From NCBI GenBank assembly GCA_035631035.1, contig DASQJL010000002.1:1-51302 (forward strand): a DNA stretch of 51,302 bases, read 5' to 3'. Both the position numbers and the translations under genes were made by a program. This stretch comes from Candidatus Binatia bacterium (GTDB lineage: Bacteria; Eisenbacteria; RBG-16-71-46; SZUA-252). The notes beneath the pieces were generated by a model. The model searched no databases and was not told the DNA's origin. It saw only the letters and a program-made list of their open reading frames with translations. Shown here piece after piece: positions 17,180 through 25,415 of this stretch (position 1 is the first letter of the stretch; each line of letters opens with the position of its first letter).

Positions 17180-17988
17180 CCCGACGCGTCCCTGGGACCG
17201 GCCGCGCCCGCCACGCCGCGATCGCCCTCGCCGCCCTGCTCGTGACCGCCGCCTTCGGTAGCGCCGGCGCCAAGCCGCGCGACCCCGAGCCCCCGGCCAA
17301 GCCCGACGCGCGCGTCCCCTCCCGGACCAACGCTCCGCAGCCGCTCCCGATCCTGAACCGCGACGACCGCCTGCCCGAGGGATACCAGGATCTCGTGCGG
17401 CGGCTGATGGCGCGCGGGCCCGGCGACACCCTGGGCGACGGCGTGTTCGCGCTCGCGGAGGGCTCGTTCCATGCGGGCGCGTTCGACGAGGCGGGCGGGC
17501 GCTACGCCGACTTCGTGCAGCGCTTCCCGCGGAATCTGCGCGCGAACCTGGCGCTCGAGCGGCTGCTCCTCATGAAGGACGGCCGCGACTTCGGCGACGA
17601 GCCGCTCCGGATCTACGCGCGCGCCGACCTCATGCGCGCCGAGGGGCGCGCGGATTCGGCCGAGACCGCGCTGGCCGCCGGCCTCGCCCGCTATCCGGGT
17701 ACGAAACTGCGCTACCATTTCCGCTACGCGCTGGCGGAGATCGCGCGCGACAAGGGGAACCATGCCGCCGCCATCGAGCAGGCGCTGGCGGTGGCCGACA
17801 CCTCCGGCGATTCGCGCCTGGCCCCCGCGGCGCTCAAGCTGGCCGGGGACGAGACGCTCGCCATGGGCGGGCCGCCGGAGCGCGCGTCGGGCTACTACCA
17901 GTCGCTCCTGGAGCGCTTCCCCGATTCTCCGCTCGCTCCCTCGGTGCGGGAGCGGCTGCTCCAGATCCGAAAGAAGATGCAGCTGTGA
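17176..17988 (+). CDS. Exported tetratricopeptide-like protein
   Basis: This 270-residue product starts at a GTG overlapping the previous stop (GTGA). It has a signal-peptide-like N-terminus (basic, then AIALAALLVTAAFGSAGA), a proline-rich spacer, and from about residue 70 a series of helical repeats with TPR spacing: AEGSFHAGAFDEAGGRYADFVQRFP, split as AEGSFHAGAFDEA and YADFVQRFP, then SAETALAAGLARYP, HFRYALAEIARDKGNHAAAIEQA in two helices, and SGYYQSLLERFPDSP. It sits between the coiled-coil membrane protein and the AsnB-like secreted protein and overlaps both by 4 bp. A periplasmic adaptor role in the same assembly is the simplest reading. Confidence 0.7.
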   Translation: MTRRVPGTGRARHAAIALAALLVTAAFGSAGAKPRDPEPPAKPDARVPSRTNAPQPLPILNRDDRLPEGYQDLVRRLMARGPGDTLGDGVFALAEGSFHAGAFDEAGGRYADFVQRFPRNLRANLALERLLLMKDGRDFGDEPLRIYARADLMRAEGRADSAETALAAGLARYPGTKLRYHFRYALAEIARDKGNHAAAIEQALAVADTSGDSRLAPAALKLAGDETLAMGGPPERASGYYQSLLERFPDSPLAPSVRERLLQIRKKMQL

Positions 17989-19259
17989 CCGGCGCCCGGC
18001 GGTGGCTCGTCGTTCTCGTCCTGGCGGCCTCGGCGCTCGGCGCCCTTCCCGGCGCGGCCGGCGCGCGGCTCCTGGTCCCGATGGACGACAAGCAGGCCGA
18101 CCATCTCCGCGCCTACGGGCTCACCTACTGGGCGCTGGAGCGCGGGCTCCACGGGGAGTGGCTGCTCAACTACCGTGGCGGATCGTTCCTTCTCCCCGAC
18201 AACGCCACGCTCGCGACCGAGGCGGTGGTGCGCGGCGTCACCGTGGAGCCGGTGGACGAGGCGATGGTGGCGCGGATCATGGCCGAGATCGCGGACAACA
18301 ACATGGAGTCGGTGAAGCTCGAGACGGCGCCGCGGATCGCCGTCTACGTGCCGCCCAGCGCGCCGCCCTGGGACGACGCGGTGCAGCTCGCCCTGGACTA
18401 CGCGCAGATCCCCTACACCAAGCTGTGGGACGCGGAAGTTCTCGACGGGAAGCTTTCCCAGTACGACTGGCTGCACCTGCACCACGAGGATTTCACGGGC
18501 CAGTACGGCAAGTTCTTCGCGGCCTTCGCCACGACCGACTGGTACCGGCGGCAGGTGGCGGAGAACGAGGCGATGGCGCACAGCCGCGGCTTCGCCAAGG
18601 TGTCGGAGCTGAAGAAGGCCGTGGCGCGCACGATCAAGGCGTACGTGGCGGCGGGAGGGTTCCTGTTCGCGATGTGCTCGGCGACCGACACCTTCGACAT
18701 CGCGCTCGCCGCGAAGAACGTGGACATCGTGGGGCCGGAATACGACGGCGACGGGGCCGACCCGCGCGCGGACGCGAAGCTGGACTTCGGCGAGTGCCTC
18801 GCCTTCCAGAACTTCCAGCTCGACGAGAACCCCATGGTCTACGAATTCTCCAACATCGATACGACGAACCGCGCCTCCCTGCGCGGCCAGCGCAACGACA
18901 CCTTCACCCTCTTCGACTTCTCGGCGAAGCAGGACCCGGTTCCGTCGATGCTGGTGCAGGACCACACGGCCGTGGTGCCCGGGTTCATGGGACAGACCAC
19001 CGGGTTCGAGAAGTCGATGATCAAGCCCGGCATCACGGTCCTCGCCGAGACCCCCGGGGCCGACGACGTGAAGTACCTGCACGGCCATTACGGCAAGGGC
19101 ACCTTCACCTTCTACGGCGGCCACGACCCCGAGGACTACCAGCACGCCGTGGGCGACCCGCCCACCGATCTGGCCCTCCACAAGCACTCCCCCGGCTACC
19201 GGCTCATCCTGAACAACGTCCTCTTCCCGGCCGCGGAGAAGAAGGAGAAGAAGACCTAG
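17985..19259 (+). CDS. Secreted 'asparagine synthetase B-like' protein (name misleading)
   Basis: This is a 424-residue exported protein starting at a GTG overlapping the TPR gene by 4 bp. The signal peptide ends near GAAGA. The sequence matches a strongly conserved family in Bacteroidota and relatives that is usually deposited as 'asparagine synthetase B': LLVPMDDKQADHLRAYG, WLLNYRGGSFLLPDN, DWLHLHHEDFTGQYGKF, FLFAMCSATDTFDIAL, FYGGHDPEDYQH and the C-terminal SPGYRLILNNVLFP. It has neither an N-terminal Cys amidotransferase domain nor a PP-loop ATPase, so it cannot be a classical AsnB. The glycine-rich GGFLFAMCSATD block recalls a class I amidotransferase or ThuA fold, with Cys as a possible nucleophile. 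It closes the DUF4159 operon. Real function unknown. Confidence 0.75.
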   Translation: MTGARRWLVVLVLAASALGALPGAAGARLLVPMDDKQADHLRAYGLTYWALERGLHGEWLLNYRGGSFLLPDNATLATEAVVRGVTVEPVDEAMVARIMAEIADNNMESVKLETAPRIAVYVPPSAPPWDDAVQLALDYAQIPYTKLWDAEVLDGKLSQYDWLHLHHEDFTGQYGKFFAAFATTDWYRRQVAENEAMAHSRGFAKVSELKKAVARTIKAYVAAGGFLFAMCSATDTFDIALAAKNVDIVGPEYDGDGADPRADAKLDFGECLAFQNFQLDENPMVYEFSNIDTTNRASLRGQRNDTFTLFDFSAKQDPVPSMLVQDHTAVVPGFMGQTTGFEKSMIKPGITVLAETPGADDVKYLHGHYGKGTFTFYGGHDPEDYQHAVGDPPTDLALHKHSPGYRLILNNVLFPAAEKKEKKT

Positions 19260-19276
19260 CCGGGCCGCGGGCGGTT

Positions 19277-19285
19277 TGCTACGCT
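19277..19285 (+). promoter_or_regulatory. Possible extended -10 upstream of the epimerase gene
   Basis: TG-C-TACGCT at 19277-19285 fits an extended -10 element. The implied start near 19292 is only about five bases before the ATG at 19297, suggesting a near-leaderless message. There is no -35, so confidence is low. Confidence 0.3.
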
Positions 19286-19296
19286 CCGCCCCTGCC

Positions 19297-20271
19297 ATGT
19301 ACGATCCGAGCCGCGAGTACACGACCAGCGTTCTCATCGTGGGCGTCACCGGCGCGATCGGGCGGGCGGTGGCCCGCGACCTGATCGTGAACGGCTACCG
19401 CGTCTACGGCCTGATCCGCGATGCCGAATCCCGGGACCGCCTTCCCTACGGCGTCGTCGGCGTGGTGGGGGACGTGCGCGCTCCCCAGACGTGGGAAACC
19501 GCGATCGAGCGGACGCAGGTCGTCGTGAACTGCTCCTTTCCGAGAGACCTGTCCACCGGCGCCCTCACCTACGAAGACGCCGAGCGCGAAGCGGACGACC
19601 TGGCCGCGATCCTGGACCGCCTGTGCGACCTGGTCCGGCGCAGAAAGCGCCGCCTGGTGCACACCTTCGGCGCGCTCCTCTACGAGCCCGACGCCAACGG
19701 ATGGGTGCGCGAGACCTCGGCCATCGCTTCGGGGCGCGGCTACGGCGTGCGCCATCGCCGGACCTATCCCGTCTTCGAGAAGCACCGGAAGAAGGGGCTC
19801 CGGGCGATGAGCGTGAACCCGGCGTTCGTCTACGGGCGCGGCGGCTGGTTCGAACATGGGCTGGTCGAGCCGCTCACCCGCGGGCAGGCGGTCCTGATCG
19901 GCGACGGCCACCAGACGATGCACTACGTGGCCGCCTCCGACGCGGCCAGCGGATACCGTCTCGCGATCGAGCACGGCCTGGACGGCGAGGATTACCTGCT
20001 GGGCGACGACCGCCCCTCCACCCTCGGCGAGTTCACCCGGCTGGTCGCGCGCGAGCTGGGGGTGCCCGAGCCGCGCTCGGTTCCCGAGGAGGAGCTGGTG
20101 GGGCAGCTCGGCCCCTGGAACGTCGACGCCTACACCTTCTGTCCCAAAGTGGACTCGACCAAGGCGCGCGAACGGCTTGGCTGGACCCCGCGCTATTCGA
20201 CGATCGAAGAAGGCGTCCCCGCCGCGATCCGCGAGTACAAGCGCGCGCAGCTTCAGGCGGCGGCCGGCTAA
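19297..20271 (+). CDS. NAD(P)-dependent epimerase/dehydratase (extended SDR family)
   Basis: This 324-residue protein has a Rossmann N-terminus SVLIVGVTGAIGRAVARDL carrying the GxxGxxG dinucleotide motif. It is followed by GDVRAP, which matches the acidic loop after beta-3, and by the late-domain segments VNPAFVYGRGGWF, HYVAASDAASGYRLAIE and the C-terminal ARERLGWTPRYSTIEEGVPAAIREY. These are typical of NAD-dependent nucleotide-sugar epimerases/dehydratases. The catalytic YxxxK is not clear: the equivalent region reads TYPVFEKHRKK, so the chemistry may deviate. The ATG at 19297 was preferred to an upstream in-frame TTG (19276) that lies before the predicted -10. The M28 gene starts 5 bp downstream, so the two are cotranscribed. 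Confidence 0.8.
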   Translation: MYDPSREYTTSVLIVGVTGAIGRAVARDLIVNGYRVYGLIRDAESRDRLPYGVVGVVGDVRAPQTWETAIERTQVVVNCSFPRDLSTGALTYEDAEREADDLAAILDRLCDLVRRRKRRLVHTFGALLYEPDANGWVRETSAIASGRGYGVRHRRTYPVFEKHRKKGLRAMSVNPAFVYGRGGWFEHGLVEPLTRGQAVLIGDGHQTMHYVAASDAASGYRLAIEHGLDGEDYLLGDDRPSTLGEFTRLVARELGVPEPRSVPEEELVGQLGPWNVDAYTFCPKVDSTKARERLGWTPRYSTIEEGVPAAIREYKRAQLQAAAG

Positions 20272-20276
20272 TCGTC

Positions 20277-21887
20277 GTGCGGCTGCGCCCGATACGCCGC
20301 CGCTTCGCTTCGCTTCTACCCGCCGCCCTCTTCGCGCTCCCGCTCTTCGCCTCCTGCGCTCCCGCGCCCGCCGAATCCTGGTGGCGGCACGTCCGCTGGC
20401 TCGCCGACGACGCCCGCCAGGGTCGCCAGACGGGAAGCCCCGGCTACCTCGCCGCGGCGCAGTACGTCGCGCACGAGTTCGAGATGGCGGGAGCGCGCCC
20501 CGCGGGAACCGCCGGCTGGTTTCAGCCGGCCTCCTTCGTCGCGCGGAGAGTGGTCGAGCCGGAGTGCTCGGTCGTTCTGAGCCGCCGGGATCGCGCCGAC
20601 ACGCTCGATCTCGGGGAGGACGCGCTGCTCTCCGCGTCGCTCGATGCCGCCGATTCGATCGATGCCCCCGCCGTGTTCGTCGGGCACGGTCTCGAGCTGC
20701 CCGAGTCGGGCTTGCGCGACCTGGACGGGCTGGACCTGCGGGGCGCGGTCGCGGTCTACCTGCGCGGCGCGCCGCGCGACGTCCCCTCCACGGTCGCCGC
20801 CCATGCCCAATCCACGGGCGAACGTTGGGCGCGGCTCCGCGAGCGCGGCGCGATCGGCCTGGTCACGATCTCCAATCCCAAGGTGCGGTCGCTCCCGTGG
20901 GAGCGCGCGAGGCTCACCCGCCTCGAGGAGGGTTTCACGCTGGCCGATTCCTCCCTGGACGAGAAGGGAGGGATGCGCTTCGCCCTGTACGCCAATCCCG
21001 ATCGCGCAGAGCGGTTCTTCCAGGGGAGCGGGCACACCTTTGCGGAGATTCTCCAGCGGGCCGACGCGAACCAGCCGCTTCCCCGGTTCGCGCTCCCCTA
21101 CAGGATCCGCGCGCGGGTCCGGCTCACGCGGCGGGCCGTGGAGAGTCCGAACGTGGTCGGCGTGATCCCGGGGAGCGACCCCGTGCTGCGCGGCGAGTCG
21201 ATCGTGCTCTCGGCGCACCTCGATCACCTGGGGATCGGCGCGCCGATCGCGGGCGACTCGATCTACAACGGCGCAATGGACAACGCGAGCGGGGTGGCGA
21301 CGCTGATCGAGATCGCTCGCGCGCTGCGCTCGGGCTCCCCGCCGCGGCGCTCCATCGTGCTCCTCGCGGTGACGGGCGAGGAGGAGGGACTCCTCGGCTC
21401 GCGCGTGTTCGCGGCGCATCCGCCCGCAGCCGTGGGGCGCATGGTGGCGGACCTCAATCTGGACATGTTCCTGCCGATCGCTCCGCTCCGCTCCGTGATC
21501 GCCTACGGAGCCGACGAGTCGGATCTCGGCGACTGGTTCCGGGCCGCCGCGGAGTCCTCGAGCGTGAAGGTGGAGCCCGATCCGGAGCCCGCCCAGAACA
21601 TCTTCGTTCGAAGCGACCAGTACAGCCTGGTGCGCGCCGGGGTTCCGTCGCTTTTCGTGGAGATCGGTCCCGGCGGCGACTCGGCCGTGGTGCGGCGGTT
21701 CCAGCTCTGGAGGAAGAACCGCTACCACGCGCCTTCCGACGACACGCGCCAGCCGATCGACTTCCGCGCGGCCGACGACTTCAACCGGCTCTTGCTCCGG
21801 TTCACCCGCGACGTGGCCGACCGTCCCGCGCGGCCTCGGTGGAAGCCCTCCTCGTTCTTCCGGCGCTACGAGCCGGGGCCGAGCTAG
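20277..21887 (+). CDS. M28-family zinc aminopeptidase, lipoprotein
   Basis: Envelope metallopeptidase of 536 residues. The GTG at 20277 was chosen because it lies just after the upstream stop and opens a basic, hydrophobic signal ending LFAS-C (lipobox). The N-terminal part (about 70-250) includes a PA-like region (VFVGHGLELPESG, GAVAVYLRG). The catalytic part carries the two-zinc ligand set: SAHLDHLG (His and Asp region), AMDNASGVA (bridging Asp), TGEEEGLLGS (general base Glu plus Glu ligand), LNLDM (Asp) and NRYHAPSDD (His). It probably acts at the outer membrane or in the periplasm on peptides. The stop codon overlaps the convergent prepilin gene by 4 bp. Confidence 0.9.
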   Translation: MRLRPIRRRFASLLPAALFALPLFASCAPAPAESWWRHVRWLADDARQGRQTGSPGYLAAAQYVAHEFEMAGARPAGTAGWFQPASFVARRVVEPECSVVLSRRDRADTLDLGEDALLSASLDAADSIDAPAVFVGHGLELPESGLRDLDGLDLRGAVAVYLRGAPRDVPSTVAAHAQSTGERWARLRERGAIGLVTISNPKVRSLPWERARLTRLEEGFTLADSSLDEKGGMRFALYANPDRAERFFQGSGHTFAEILQRADANQPLPRFALPYRIRARVRLTRRAVESPNVVGVIPGSDPVLRGESIVLSAHLDHLGIGAPIAGDSIYNGAMDNASGVATLIEIARALRSGSPPRRSIVLLAVTGEEEGLLGSRVFAAHPPAAVGRMVADLNLDMFLPIAPLRSVIAYGADESDLGDWFRAAAESSSVKVEPDPEPAQNIFVRSDQYSLVRAGVPSLFVEIGPGGDSAVVRRFQLWRKNRYHAPSDDTRQPIDFRAADDFNRLLLRFTRDVADRPARPRWKPSSFFRRYEPGPS

Positions 21888-22360
21888 AAGCCCTTCTCGC
21901 TCGCGATGACGAGGGTCGTGCGGCTCGGAGAGAGATTGACCGTGTTCTGGGGCCCCAGCAGCGACTTGGCCGCCTGGAGCAGCGACTTGTCCGCGGAGAT
22001 GACCGACACTCCGACGAGGACGCCCACGTCCGGGAACCGGGACTGCCCCCCGTTCGTGATCCAGTTGTCATAGTCGATCTTGTACGTGCTCTTGAAGAAG
22101 ATCATGTCGCGCGGAAGGTAAGGCGCGAGCTCCACCGGCACGACTCCGGCCTGCTCCTCGGGGGGCCAGTGCTGGTGGTCGCCGAAATACAGGTACACGG
22201 CCGCGCGCACGGCCTGGATGTCGGCGACGGCCTGAGCGGCGCGCACGTCGCGCATGAAGTTCATGTAGTTCGGGATGGCGACGGCCGCGAGGATGCCGAC
22301 CACCGTCATGGCGACGGCGAGCTCGAGCATCGTCAGCCCCTTGGAGAATCCTCGGAGCAC
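21884..22360 (-). CDS. Type IV prepilin-like protein (orphan pseudopilin)
   Basis: This 158-residue product starts at GTG with AAGGAG about ten bases upstream. After a ten-residue basic leader ending in SKG comes the class III prepilin signature LTMLELAVAMTVVGILAAVAIPNYM: hydrophobic with Glu at mature position +5, so a prepilin peptidase would cut after Gly8. The C-terminal domain begins with the alpha-1 extension (QAVADIQAVRAAVYLYFGDH) and continues with a short beta-rich region. PPEEQAGVVPVELAPYLPRD resembles pseudopilins of type II secretion or of competence/T4P minor pilins. No other pilus genes are in the window. Confidence 0.85.
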   Translation of the reverse strand: MLRGFSKGLTMLELAVAMTVVGILAAVAIPNYMNFMRDVRAAQAVADIQAVRAAVYLYFGDHQHWPPEEQAGVVPVELAPYLPRDMIFFKSTYKIDYDNWITNGGQSRFPDVGVLVGVSVISADKSLLQAAKSLLGPQNTVNLSPSRTTLVIASEKGF

Positions 22361-22650
22361 CCCGGTTCCGGCTCCTTCCTTGGCGATCGTCGGCGCTTCG
22401 TGCGACGGTGTTCCGCGCTAGGAGTATCGGCGCTCCGTGGGGCGTTCTTGAAGGCGTGAACCCGATGGCGGAGGAGCCGTTGGGCCGCTGGGCGGAGGAG
22501 GACGGGGCCGCCGCGGGTGAGCAGGGGCCGCCCCCCCGGCGGCCCGCATGCGATGTGGAGGGGGGAATCCTCAGCCGGCGCGTCCGCCGGCCCGGTCGGG
22601 GGGACCGGTCCAAGCCCCGGAAGGCGCGAACGCCCTCCGGGGCGAAGCGC
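22361..22650. other. Gene-free stretch with GC-rich hairpins between prepilin and DUF5916 genes
   Basis: 290 bp hold no convincing gene. The right end carries the strong terminator at 22615-22642. Two more perfect inverted repeats lie to its left: CCGGCG-CGTC-CGCCGG around 22575-22590 and GGGCCGCC...GGCGGCCC around 22528-22548. The left end should hold the prepilin promoter on the minus strand, but I see no clear hexamers. Confidence 0.4.
22615..22642 (-). terminator. Strong UUCG-type hairpin terminating the DUF5916 gene
   Basis: A 12-bp stem (CCCCGGAGGGCG pairing with CGCCTTCCGGGG on the minus strand, one G-U pair) closes on a TTCG tetraloop, eight bases after the stop of the DUF5916 gene. 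There is no T-tract, so it may act as a processing or rho-assisted 3' end. Confidence 0.55.
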
Positions 22651-25299
22651 TCAGATCGGGAGCCAGTAGGTGATCTTGGCGAGCAGCGTGTTCTCGGGCT
22701 CGTTCCGGAACAGGGTGCGCGTGCCGAGGCCGCTCTCGAAGCGGTTGGGGTCGATCGAAAACATCGAGCGATCCTCGAACCGCTCGCGGCTCTGCTTCCA
22801 GACCAGGAAGAAGGTGCTCCCCGGGCGGTACTGCCACCGGTAGACCACGTTCACGTTCATCGACGAGTAGCTGAAATCGTTGTCCCGGAAATCGTAGGGC
22901 GTCGTGGGGTTGTTGCTCGCGTCCACGTTGTGCCCGGCGTAGTTCACCAGGTCGTAGCTGTCGGCTCGCGCCAGCTCCCGCGCCCGGCTGTATTTGCCCA
23001 CCGTGAGGAACGGCTCCGCATAGACCTCGAGCGACTGGTTGCGGGTGAAGAGCAGGCTCGAGCGCAGCGTGACCGACGCCGTCTGCTGGTGGATGTCGCC
23101 GAAGATGTAGGAGATCCCGCCGATCCCCTGCCCGCCGTAGATCGATACGGGGCGCTGGTCCAGGTACTGGGTGTCGTCGTAGCGGTTGTGATAGCCCAGG
23201 CTCAGCGTGTGGTTGACCGCGCTCGACTGGTTCCAGTTGATGTTGGTGGTCAGGTCGAGCGAGACGTTCTGCGCGACGTCCTTGTTCCAGCTCGTCTCGA
23301 ACGACGCGTTCAGGTTCTTCCGGCGATCGGTGGAGGCGCCGACCCAGCCCCCGTAGGTGAGCGGCTCGCTGATGACGGGACCGCCGCGCGTCTCGTAGCG
23401 GTGGTGCCCCCAGTCGTTGAAGAGGGCGCCGAACCACGCTTCGCGGAAGTTCTTGAACTGCATCCAGCCGTTGATGTTCGACGCCAGGTACTGCGGATGG
23501 CCCGCTTCGTAGTGCCAGGCGGGCATTCCCGTGCCGAGGTCGTATCCGGTCCGCCCCGCGTACATCCAGGAGCGGTTGAAGTTGAAGTTGAGATTGGCGC
23601 TGTTGTACACGCGGCTCTTTCCTTCGGGATTGAACCGCCGCTGCAGCCACGCGTAGCTGTTGATCTCGTCCGGGGCCTGGAGATAGCCCAGATCGTTGAT
23701 GTCGAGCTTGGCCGATTCCCACCGGCCGCCGACGTTCCCGCGCCATTTCCCGCCCATGCGGTCGACCTGGAACGTGCCTCCGGTGCCGTAGCGCGGCGCG
23801 TCGCTCGCCCCCGGCGCCGGCTCGGAGTTGATGATCGAGCCCACGAAGGAGCCGCTGGCGCGCCAGGACCGGTGCAGCGAGGTGAGCGCGAAGTCCAGCC
23901 CGCTCGTGTAGGCTTCGCGCGAGGCGCGGTCGCCCCAGGTGGCGCGATCGGCCGTGTTGAGAACCCCGGTCTGCATGAAGTTGATCTGATGGCGCCCCTG
24001 CGCGAACTCCTTGCCGAAGCGTCCCACGAAGAAGCGCGACAGCCGGTCGCCGCTCTTGAAGATGTTGTGCGCCTGCCCGTCCTGCGTGAGATCGGTGGAG
24101 GCGGCGAGCGCGGCGACCGAGATCCCGCCCACCGTCTTGCCGGTCAGCTTCCCGGCGTAGCGGATCCGGGCGTTCTCATCGCCGGTGCCGATGCGCCGCG
24201 AGTAGAAGAGGTTGAACGTGGGATGCTGGAAGAAGCGGCTCCCCTCGACGAAGAAGGGGCGCTTCTCCTGGTAGGAGGTCTCGAACGGCGACAGGTTGAG
24301 CACGGCGGGATCCGCCTCCACCTGGCCGAAATCGGGCTGCACCGTCGCGTTCAGCGTCAGGTCCGACGTGACCCCGTACTTGAAGTCCGCGCCGGCGTCC
24401 TGGAACCCGTCCAGGCGGTCGGGCCGGCTCGGGGAGGAGATCATGGCGTGGTCGGTCTCGCGCTGCACCACGTACGGGAGCACCTCGATCTGGCGCGGAG
24501 CGCGGATCCCGCGCAGCCCCGTGAGCTGGCCGAACTGGCTCACGAAGCCGGCCTGCTTCCGGTCCCAGGTGTGCCAGGCCGTGTCCTGTCCCAGCCCCTG
24601 CATGAAGCGCCAGACGTTGAGTCCCCAGGTCATGTCCTCGCCCGAGCGGTAGCGGATCGCCGAGAAGGGGATCCGGATCTCGGCGTACCACCCCTGGTCG
24701 TCGCGCGAGGTCTCCGCTTCCCACACCGCGTCCCAGTCGTCGTCGTTGCCGTCGCCGTTGTTATAGATGTAGGAGTCGAGCTGCACGCCCAGCGGGTTCA
24801 CCTTGAAGGCATAGCCCGTCGTGTGGTCGTGATAGGGATCGAGGTAGATCGCGACGATGTCCGAGTTCGTCATGTGGTCGCGGCGCGTCAGCGTGGCCGC
24901 GATCTTCGCCTTCGGATCGCTCTTCAGGCAGGCGATGCCGAAGTAGACGGCGCCCTCGTCGTACGCGACCTTGAAGACCGTCTGCTCCGCGGGGGCCACG
25001 CCGCGGTCGGGCTCCCACACGGTGAATCCGCGGGCTGCCGGCGCGGCCTGCCACGCGGCGTCGTCGAGATGGCCGTCGAGACGGATCTCCTGATTGTCGA
25101 GACGGTAGGCCTGGATCGTCGGGCTCGTCGACTTGCGGCCGTCGGCGGAATCGGCGTACGAGGGCCCCTCGTCGGTCGGTGAGAAGCCGGGAAGCGCGGC
25201 GGCCGGCGCGGCCGCGAACGCTCCGATACCCAGGGCGAGGACGAGCGGCAGAACCGGCATGACGCAGGCGGAACGGATACGGGCTCCTGCGCGGGACAT
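22651..25299 (-). CDS. DUF5916 / CBM9-domain outer-membrane beta-barrel protein
   Basis: This is an 882-residue exported protein. The ATG at 25299 has AAGGAG eight bases upstream and opens a clear signal peptide (VLALGIGAFAAAPAAA); the frame continues open upstream but overlaps the Rieske gene. An N-terminal CBM9-like beta-sandwich (about 60-260) includes IRLDGHLDDAAWQ, AVYFGIACL, DIVAIYLDPYHDHTTGY in two blocks and WYAEIRIPFSAIRY. The rest (about 270-882) is a large beta-barrel domain with alternating strands, FRDNDFSYSSMN-like pairs and a C-terminal aromatic strand ending YWLPI. This matches the DUF5916 family of Bacteroidota, Gemmatimonadota and Eisenbacteria, with the segments QPDFGQVEADPAVLNL and EKRPFFVEGSRFF. 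The presumed role is an outer-membrane receptor or binding protein; the ligand is unknown. Confidence 0.85.
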   Translation of the reverse strand: MSRAGARIRSACVMPVLPLVLALGIGAFAAAPAAALPGFSPTDEGPSYADSADGRKSTSPTIQAYRLDNQEIRLDGHLDDAAWQAAPAARGFTVWEPDRGVAPAEQTVFKVAYDEGAVYFGIACLKSDPKAKIAATLTRRDHMTNSDIVAIYLDPYHDHTTGYAFKVNPLGVQLDSYIYNNGDGNDDDWDAVWEAETSRDDQGWYAEIRIPFSAIRYRSGEDMTWGLNVWRFMQGLGQDTAWHTWDRKQAGFVSQFGQLTGLRGIRAPRQIEVLPYVVQRETDHAMISSPSRPDRLDGFQDAGADFKYGVTSDLTLNATVQPDFGQVEADPAVLNLSPFETSYQEKRPFFVEGSRFFQHPTFNLFYSRRIGTGDENARIRYAGKLTGKTVGGISVAALAASTDLTQDGQAHNIFKSGDRLSRFFVGRFGKEFAQGRHQINFMQTGVLNTADRATWGDRASREAYTSGLDFALTSLHRSWRASGSFVGSIINSEPAPGASDAPRYGTGGTFQVDRMGGKWRGNVGGRWESAKLDINDLGYLQAPDEINSYAWLQRRFNPEGKSRVYNSANLNFNFNRSWMYAGRTGYDLGTGMPAWHYEAGHPQYLASNINGWMQFKNFREAWFGALFNDWGHHRYETRGGPVISEPLTYGGWVGASTDRRKNLNASFETSWNKDVAQNVSLDLTTNINWNQSSAVNHTLSLGYHNRYDDTQYLDQRPVSIYGGQGIGGISYIFGDIHQQTASVTLRSSLLFTRNQSLEVYAEPFLTVGKYSRARELARADSYDLVNYAGHNVDASNNPTTPYDFRDNDFSYSSMNVNVVYRWQYRPGSTFFLVWKQSRERFEDRSMFSIDPNRFESGLGTRTLFRNEPENTLLAKITYWLPI

Positions 25300-25415
25300 A
25301 GGCGATCTCCTTACGCGGCGAGGCTCGAGGGCCAACGGAATCACTACCGGCTTCGGTTGCCTGGAAGTTTCGACCGGTCGTGCGCTGCGTAGGGTTTCGA
25401 CAGGGCCTGGGGCGG

